Below the pieces are notes generated by a model. It was not told the DNA's origin. It ran no database searches and saw nothing but the letters and a program-made list of their open reading frames with translations. Positions 27,001 to 36,000 of a stretch of DNA of 64,000 nucleotides are shown piece by piece. Location of the stretch: NCBI GenBank assembly GCA_002500665.1, contig DLRY01000047.1, forward strand, positions 25,602-89,601, written 5' to 3'. Both the position numbers and the translations under genes were made by a program. How positions within the stretch are numbered: position 1 is the first letter of the stretch; each line of letters starts with the position of its first letter. Origin of the DNA: Opitutia bacterium UBA7876. Its GTDB lineage: Bacteria > Verrucomicrobiota > Verrucomicrobiia > Opitutales > Seribacteraceae.

Positions 27001-30000
27001 GGCGGGCCCGGGGTTGCGGGCAACTGGGGCGTGAGCGCCAGCTATGGCTACGGCGACGAGCAAATCACTCATCTGCTCGCTGGTAGCAGCGGCTCCAGCG
27101 GCAGGTATTACCAAGGTTCCGGAGCCGGGGGCGGAGCGCTCGAACTCCGGGCTGATGGAGACCTTACCATCGCCCAGGGGGCCGTCATCAGCGCCAATGG
27201 TGGGGACGGCCGTACCAATGGGCACCAGTGGGACCATGGAGGAGGAGGTTCCGGCGGAGCGATCCGTCTCTTGGGTAAGAACATTTACAACCGGGGACTT
27301 ATTCAGGTGATCGGAGGAAACCGCGGTGCCGGGGGAGGACGCGTCGCCATGGCTGCGGAGAACCTGATCGAGAAGGGAGTCGTGGCTCTTGGCGGAGGCA
27401 GTTTCGTGGAAATCAAGCCCCCCGTCATTACCGCCCCTGAAGTTCTTTACCTCGCTTATCGTGGCTCTACCAGCACGGAGGTCCGCAAGACGGTCACGAC
27501 CCGGCCGCAGAATCTCGTCGCCTATTGGCCCATGGATGAGGGCGACGGTACCGTTGCGGAGGACGCGCTGGGACGGTTCACCGGCAACCTGGTGGGTGGC
27601 GCTACTTGGGTTCAAGGACGTTTCGGCCAGGCTCTCAGTTTTAATGGAACCGATGGTTACGTCTCCACCCAGGCTACGGGCGAGTTGCTTGGCATAGACG
27701 GCAAAGAGGCCAGGTCCATTTCCTTCTGGGCTCAGGCAACCGACGACAACCCCCGTAACGAACCTGGTTTTTACGGCTATGGCGATACCGCCTGTCCCAA
27801 CGGATTGAACAAGTATTGGGGCATTCGAAACATTAAGGATGGCGGGTATACCCAGTTCCTAAGTCAGCACTGGTGCTGGGACCCCAGGTCCAATCACGGG
27901 ATCGACTTCAGGACGGACTGGGTACACGTCGTTCACAGCTATACCGGTTCGGCCGTAACGATCTACCTCAACGGCAACCAGGCCTCCAACTGGTCCAGGT
28001 CGCAGATTAGCACGGGCAATGGGCAAGCCTTTCAGTTCGGCAGGTGGCGTAACGACGTAAACGCCTATTATGGCGGCATGCTTGACGACATGCGGGTCTA
28101 CGACGATGCCTTGACCGAGGCGGAAATCCAGAAGATCTACCAGGGGGACGACCTGAGCGATCAAGTCGTTCATCTTCAGTTCCAGATCGATGCTACCCAG
28201 TCGCCCACCTCATACGGGGCCAGCTCCCTTCCCGTCGGGTTGTCCGTCGACCCGTTGAAGGGCGAGGTGGTGGGCAGGCCCACCGAAGTGGGCATCTTCG
28301 ACCTCAACCTTACCGCAACGAATCTGGCCGGAGTTGGAATAAAGCCCATCAGGCTGGTCATTGACCCCACCGCGCCCGTGCTTACCACTTCGAACCCCAA
28401 GGATATCTCATCCACCTCCGCCAGGCTGTCCGGACGGGTGGAGAACGACGGCGGGGCTCCCCCCACCCTATCCTTCTTCTGGGGAGACAACGACGGGGGA
28501 GAAAATCAGCAGGTCGATCCCAGCGATCCGAGCCTCTGGGATTACAGGATTGATCTGAACGGGACCCACTCCAACGGTTTGGTCAACGTCTTCCTCGGCG
28601 GCCTGCAGAAGAACAACCAGTATTTCTACCGCCTTTTCGGCGGGAATTCCGTGAGTTCCGCAGTCTGGAGCCTCCCCTCGCAGGAGGGCCTGTCCTCTTG
28701 GTGGACCTTCGACGAGACGACCGGAAGCGAGGCTTTCGACTCGGCGGGCCTCAACCATGGCACCCTAGTCGGGATCGCCGAGTCCGACCGTGTTTTCGGC
28801 CGGGTAGGCCGGGCCCTCAGGTTCAGCGGTTCGGGCGAGCACGTCTCGGTCAGGGGCTACAAGGGAATTGGGGGAGGCATCCCGCGCTCCATAGCCATGT
28901 GGATCAAGACTCCTCCCACTTCCCCCAATGGAGCCCTCGTTTCGTGGGGAAGCCCGGGTAACGGGCAGGAATGGAATTTCTCCGTCGACGGCGGCAGGTT
29001 GAGGATCGACGTCGGGGGTGGTCGACTTACGGGGAATACGGTGATCAACGACGACTCGTGGCATCACGTCGCCCTCGTTTTCCCCTCCATCGGAAACGGC
29101 GTGGAGGATATGGTTCTCTACGTGGATGGGGCTGTGCAGAGCAACCCGGTTCAGGTCGCCCGGGTCGTCGATACGGGGAGCCAGTACGACTTCAGAATCG
29201 GGACCGATGAGGGTGGGAACCACTTTACGGGCTACATAGACGAAGTCAGGCTTTACCAGAAGGATCTTTCCTCCAATGAGGTCGCCAGCATCTACCTCAA
29301 CGGTACGATGCGCTTCCAGACCTCCGCCTTCTCGCTTCCGCCCGTGGTCGAGGTCTCTGGCATTAACCCCGCGGGTGGCGGAACCGCAACCGTTTCCGGC
29401 GAACTGGTCGCATTCGACTCGACGCAGCCGAGCATAAAAATCTACTGGGGCAACGAGGACGGCGGGTTCGATCCCCTCAAGTGGGACGGCTCGGTCGACG
29501 TAGCCGGGGGAGCGGTCCAGGGCCTAGGCGAATTCAACGCCACAGTAAGTGGCCTGACGGCAGGCGAAACATACTACTTCAGGGCCTTCGCCACCAGTGC
29601 CGACGGTACGGACTGGTCCAATGGCGATCCTCAGGTCCGTGAGTCCCTGGTTTCCAACCTGAGGTTCGACGAAAACAACGGTTCCCTGGCCTATGACTCC
29701 ACTGCTTGGGCCCATGACGCCCGCTTTCAGGGGGATGATTCCAATGCCACCCGCCTATCAGCTTTCGCAGGTCGCGGATTGACCTTCAACGGCAGGAACA
29801 ACTGGCTCGATCTGGACGCCAACGCGAGTGGCTTTCTTGCCCAGTCCTTCGACGGACGAAGCGTCAGTTTCCGGGTCCGTCCCGCCTCCAAGGTCTTCAC
29901 CGGCCCTGCCTTTACCCGCTACGACTCAGTAGTTGCCTACTACCCCATGGACGAAGGCTCGGGAACTGTGCTCAATGACCTCGGCTTCGACGTCCTCAAC

Positions 30001-33000
30001 GGCGACTTAGGCGGTTCTCCCTCCTGGTCGGGAGCCCAGTTCGGCCAGGGGCTTAACCTGGATGGCACCAACGACGTGGGTACCCTTTCCTCCGAGGGCA
30101 AGCTGCGCGACCTGCACAAGGGCTCCTACACCATTTCCCTCTGGATCAACCCCGATACCGAGAACCTCGGCGAGTATACCCAAGGGCAACTCTATGCCCA
30201 TGGGTTCATGCAGAACATCCAGAACGAGTACTACACCGACATTGAAAACATGTTCAAGCTCACCCCGAGCGGAACCAGTATCCTAACCAATGGTCCGGGT
30301 AACCGCGGGCTTGATTTCAACAACGACAACGACTACCGCAACGCGGGGATTGGAATTACCCGGAACAACAACTACCTGAGCCTCTTCAACGGGATTTTCA
30401 ACGCCAAGGTCACGGGCCCCTACGGATGGGAAATACGGGGTAATGATGATCGCGGAACGGTATGGATCGACCTCGACCAAGACGGTAAGTTCGAGACCAA
30501 CGGGAACAAGGGTAACGAACAGCTGCTGTATCAGCCCCAGTGCTGTGGCACCCAGACCACGACCGTTACCCTGGAGCAGGGGTACTATGCCATTGCCATT
30601 GCTCATGGCGAGGGCGGTGGCGGGTCGAACCAGGAAGCCTACTTCTATACCCCGGCTGGCGGTGGGGCCACGGCCCGTACGATTGTCAAGCCGAGCGATC
30701 ATCCCGACCTTTTCCTTACCTCCAACCAGAGCACCTTGCTCAAGAGAGGTCCGCTCAAGCTTTCCCTCGACGGAAACAACACCATTTTCTATACCCATGG
30801 CAACCTTACCAGCCAAGTCACCGTAGACTCCAACCAGTCCATCGGCCAGGGCGACTGGGCTCACGTGGCGGTGGTTGCGGATTACAACTCCTCCATTCTC
30901 CGTTTCTACCTGAACGGCGTTCTTACCGATCAGCAGTTACTGCCCGATGGCGACCCCATGGAAATCCTTTCCACGGAAAAATGGAAACTGGGAGGAACCA
31001 ATCAGGTCTTCAGCGACTTCTTCGACGGAATGGTCGACGACTTGCGCTTCTACGAGACCAACCTGAGCGACGCGGAAATACTCGCCATTGCGCAGGACGA
31101 CCTTTCCTCAGCCGTAACCGCAGGATACGCAAAGCAGGTCCTCTACGACGAAGGGACATCCTCTTCGGGTCTTACCATCTCCCTCGACGATGGCGTCGTT
31201 CATGCCAAGATCGCGGAGGGGGGAGGCAGCGTGGAATTGGCTGACACGGTCGCCATAAACGATGATCAATGGCATCACGTCATCGTTACCTTCGGCGATT
31301 CGCCCAAGACCTTCAAGCTCTTCGTGGACGGCTCCCTCAAGGCCGGGCCGCTACTCTTGCCCGACTCCACCGTTTCGCTTCACCAGGAAACCCCGTCCTT
31401 CGGTTCGACCCAGGGAACGTCGCTCTACCCGACCTTCGGTTTCTTCAAGGGCCAACTGGATGAGTTCCGCGTCTATGATCGGGGACTGGATGAATCCGAG
31501 GTCCTGGAGATCGTCGCCGGAGACGTTCCCAACGATGGTTTCCTCGAGTTCCTGGGCATCGAAAGACCGATCGTGGAAACCCGCAACCCCATCGACGTCA
31601 TGCCCACCCGGGCCATTCTCCGGGCCGAGGTGGACTCCATCGGCGGTCTGGTGACCAGGACCGAGACGGTGATCGACCGCTCCTTCAAGCCCGATACCAT
31701 AGCGGGAATGGTGGCCTGGTTCTCGGCCCAGGACATGAATGCCGACTTAGTCGAGGACAATGGGCAGGTCCTGGGGAACGGGCAGACCGTGACCGAGTGG
31801 AAGGACGCCTCCGGAAACGGCAGGGATATGACCGGTACGAGGGGCGACCCCTCCTACTACGTATCTTCCTTCGAGGGCAAGCCGGTGGTCAATTTCGATG
31901 GGGACGACCTCATCTGGGGCCCCAACTACGACTTCCTGACCACAACGGGTTACACCATGGTTACGATCGCCCGCTACACGGGTGGAACGAACCTGCGCGT
32001 CATTGCCTCGCGCAACAGGAATTTCCTCTTTGGGTTCCATGGCGGCCTGACCGGAAGGTGGTATGCCCAAGGGTGGATTTCGACCGCGGGTCCCTTTGAC
32101 ACCGACTTCCACATGCACCTCGGGACCATCGAGGGAAGTGGAGGGAATCCGCGAGCCTCCTTCTGGAGGGACGGTGTATCCCTTGTTTCAGGATCGACCG
32201 GGTCCCATAACACCAATTTTGCCCCCGGCACTCTCCAGTTCGGCGGAAACGGAGGTGGGAACGGTTGGGAGAAATCGACCTGCGAGGTCGCGGAAGTAGT
32301 CATCTTCGACCGTATTCTCAATGCTAGTGAGCGGGCTGACTTGGAGGGCTACCTGGCGCACAAGTGGAGATCGCCCGAGGAACTTCTCCCCCCCGGTCAC
32401 CCCCACCTTGCGGCCAATCCCTTCGGTGGCGTCACCACCACCAACGAGGTGGTGGTCACCGGTGGCGACCCCGTCAACCTCAAGATTTTTTGGGGGGACG
32501 ACTGGATTGAGGAGAATTCCACTGCGGTGGATGACAACAATGCCTCCAAGTGGGACAACGTGATCGAGTTGAACGGAGGCAACCCGGTATCGATTGGGGT
32601 CCATGAAGTCTTGGTGGAAAACCTGGTCAAGGACACCCGATACTATTACCGCGCTTATGCCGAGAACCTCGGCGGGACGGCTTGGGCTCCTACCATCAAG
32701 GCATTTACCGCCAGTGATACCCGATTCACCAAACACACCATGGACGGGCTCGTCCTTTGGCTGGACGCTTCCGATCCCGATGGGGATGGAGTACGCAACG
32801 ACTGGCTTGACGACCAGCGTGTTTCGATCTGGGTGGACAAGTCCCTCTCGGAAAAGAATGCGGTCCAGTCGGTTTCCGCTTCCCAGCCGACGTTTGCCAC
32901 TGAGGTCTTCGGGGACATGCCGGCCATGCGGTTCGCGACCGGGCACTCCCTCAATATCGGTACCTTGGTTCTCGGCCAGACCCCGATGAGCGTGTTCATC

Positions 33001-36000
33001 GTGGCTCAGGGGTCCGGGGTCGTGATCGGCGGCAACGACGGTTCCAGTGGCTGGACCCTGGACGCCAAGACCGGTACCCGCATAGGCTCCTATCACCAAG
33101 AGTCCAACGTTCTTCAGCAGACGACCCTCGGCTATGACCCCGCGACGGGTTACGGTCAACTCATCGGTGAGATCGGAGAGATCATGGTCTTCGACCGCTA
33201 CCTCAGCCTGGACGATAGGGAAAGAATCGAGGGATACCTGGCCCATAAGTGGAGCATCACCGAGGACCTCGCCGGAACCACTTTCAAGACAAAGGAAGGC
33301 TTGTCCCTCTACTTCCCCTTCGAGGAGACGGACGGAAGCGCCATCTTCGACTCCTCCAAGGCAAAGAGGAACGCGACGCTAAACAATATACCCGGTTCCG
33401 ACTTGGCGGTGGCCGGGAAGTTCGGTTCCGGGCTGCGGTTGGGGAGCGGGTCCGATTCTTACATCGACATGGGAGCCAACCAGGTTCCCCTGTCCAACGA
33501 CTGGACCATTTCGACTTGGCTGGAGGGTCCCCTCGTAGAGACCGGCGTGGACTTTAGGCGGACTCTTGCAGCAGGGGGCAACGCCAGGCACGTGGTCTTC
33601 AAGAAGGGGGGCATCGAGGAGCTGGGAATCTACGTCTCGGGGGCCATCGGCTTCCGAGGGTCGGGTGTCAACGGCAACTCCCTCGCCGCGGGCTGGCACC
33701 AACTGATAGCCGTGGGCAAGGGCAGTGATACCATTTTCTACCTCAACGGAACGGAGGTCGGTTCCTCCAATTACAAGGTGGGAGCCGCCATCGACACGAT
33801 CGGGAATTTCCCCAGCGGCTGGGAACGGTTCGTCGACAAGATCGACGATCTGCGGGTCTACGACCGTCCCCTCTCCCCGACCGAGATCGTTACCCTCTAT
33901 GGTAATGGCTCCGGCGATTTCGGGGGCCATCCCTACGATACCGAGGCCCCGACCTTCGACAACGTTCCCGTCATAAAGCTTCCCAACAACCCGATCGTCC
34001 ATTGGACCTTCGACGAGCTCAACGGCACCGTTATAGCGGATGCCTCGGGCTTGGAGAACAACGGCAGCGTGGTCGGTAATTCGATCACCAACCTCTACCT
34101 GCATTCCGACCCGGGCCGGGAGGGAACCGCCCTGCGTTTCGACGAGAACCAGTCCGTATATCTCCCCAAGAGCGCCAACTTCACTCTTTCCGACACCTTC
34201 ACCGTCTGCTTCTGGCTCAAGACCGACGACGTCGATGCGGTCGTCCTGAAGAGCGACCAGATGAAGGTCGAGATTCAGAATGGTTTCATATCGGCCGGGG
34301 TCTACCTGGGCAATTGGGTCAACACCGATGAAATTCCGGTCACCTTGGGAGACTGGGTCCACTATACGCTCATGTGGGATGGTGCGAAGGTCCGCTTCTT
34401 CGTCAATGCGGGTGAGGCGGTCACGCCAATCAGTGTGGCCAATGCCGTGCTCCAGGGCTCGGGCGGCGACGACAGCACCTACTTGGCGGCCCACTCCTCG
34501 GGTGGGCATACCCTGGACGGTATGATTGACGACCTGCGTATTTTCAGGGAGCCTCTGAGCAACCGCGAGATCCAGCGGGTCTATGAGTTCGCCGCCTCCC
34601 CCTTGATCGCCCGTTATGGGGAGGAGTACGAGTACCAGATCGAATCTATCAAGGGCCCGACCGAATTCAATGCCACCGGGTTACCGATCGGCCTGGAGAT
34701 CGATCCCAACGTGGGCCTGATTTTCGGGGAAGCGAACGCGACTGGAATTTTCCCAGTCAACCTCAGGATAGCCAATTCTTCGGGGGAGGACTTCGCCGTC
34801 GTCAGCCTAGTGGTGCTGAAGGGGCGTCAAAGCATCGTTTTCGAGCAGGACTTGGGCGTCCTCGTCTATGGGGATCAGCCCATAGACCTCAACGTTACTT
34901 CGACCTCGGGCCTGCCCATTGCCTTCGAGATCGTCAAAGGAGCCGATTCCATCGACTTGAACGGGACCGTTATGACGATCAGGAAACCTGGAGCGGTCAG
35001 CCTGCTTGCAAGGCAGAACGGCGATGCCAACTGGTTGGCTGCCGAGCCCTTGCCCATGGAGTTTCTCATCATGAAGAAAGAGGCCGTGGTCACGGCACAT
35101 GACCAGTTCAGGAGTACCACCGAGCCCAACCCCGCCCTGACCTACTCGATCGATGGCTTGGTCAATGGGGACCTTGAGGCCGACTTCAACCAGTCCGTGG
35201 TCATTTCCACTCCGGTTGCGGATGGAAACCTTTCGAACCCCACCGCCATTGGAGTCTACCCGATCAGCCTGAGCAATGCCTTGGACGAACTGTACTATTT
35301 CGTCTACATGAACGGCAACCTGACCGTTTCCGACAAGAGTCAGCAAACCCTCGTCTTCGATCAGAACCTGACCTCGGTCCGAGCCAACCTTATTTCGGTC
35401 GCCCTGACGGGCTATTCGATCGACAACGACGGTAACATGACCGGCCTGCCCCTGCTCTACGACGTGGAGGACGAGACCGTAGCACGCATCAAGGTTACCC
35501 GGCAGGAGGATCTTACGGCTCACTGGAAACTGGACGAGCAACTGTATTCGAGCGCCGCGGATACGCAGGGCGCCTACAATGGAACCTTGGTCGATCTGGC
35601 CAGCGTAGGACCCTCAAACTCCTGGAGGCCGGGGCTCTTCTCCAACGGCCTTCAGTTGGGCGCTCCGTCCGGCAGGGTGGAACTGGGTAGCGTGCCGACG
35701 GATGGGGCCTTTACTCTTTCGATGTGGCTGAATTCACCGGACGTAAACGCAACCGCCTCGACTATCCTTGCCAAGGACGGCCTCAACCAGATGAACGTCT
35801 TTGAAGTGCGCAAGGACGCAGGATCAGGGAGAGTAGTATTCAAGCTTTTTGCGGATGGCAATTCGACCTCGGTCGATCTGAACTCGAGTGTCCCCGTCCT
35901 GACGGACAACCAATGGACCCATCTGGCCCTCTCCTTCGATGGGAATTCCACCCTTACCTTATTCGCCAACGCGGCCCAGGTTGCCCAAGTGGGAGGCGTA

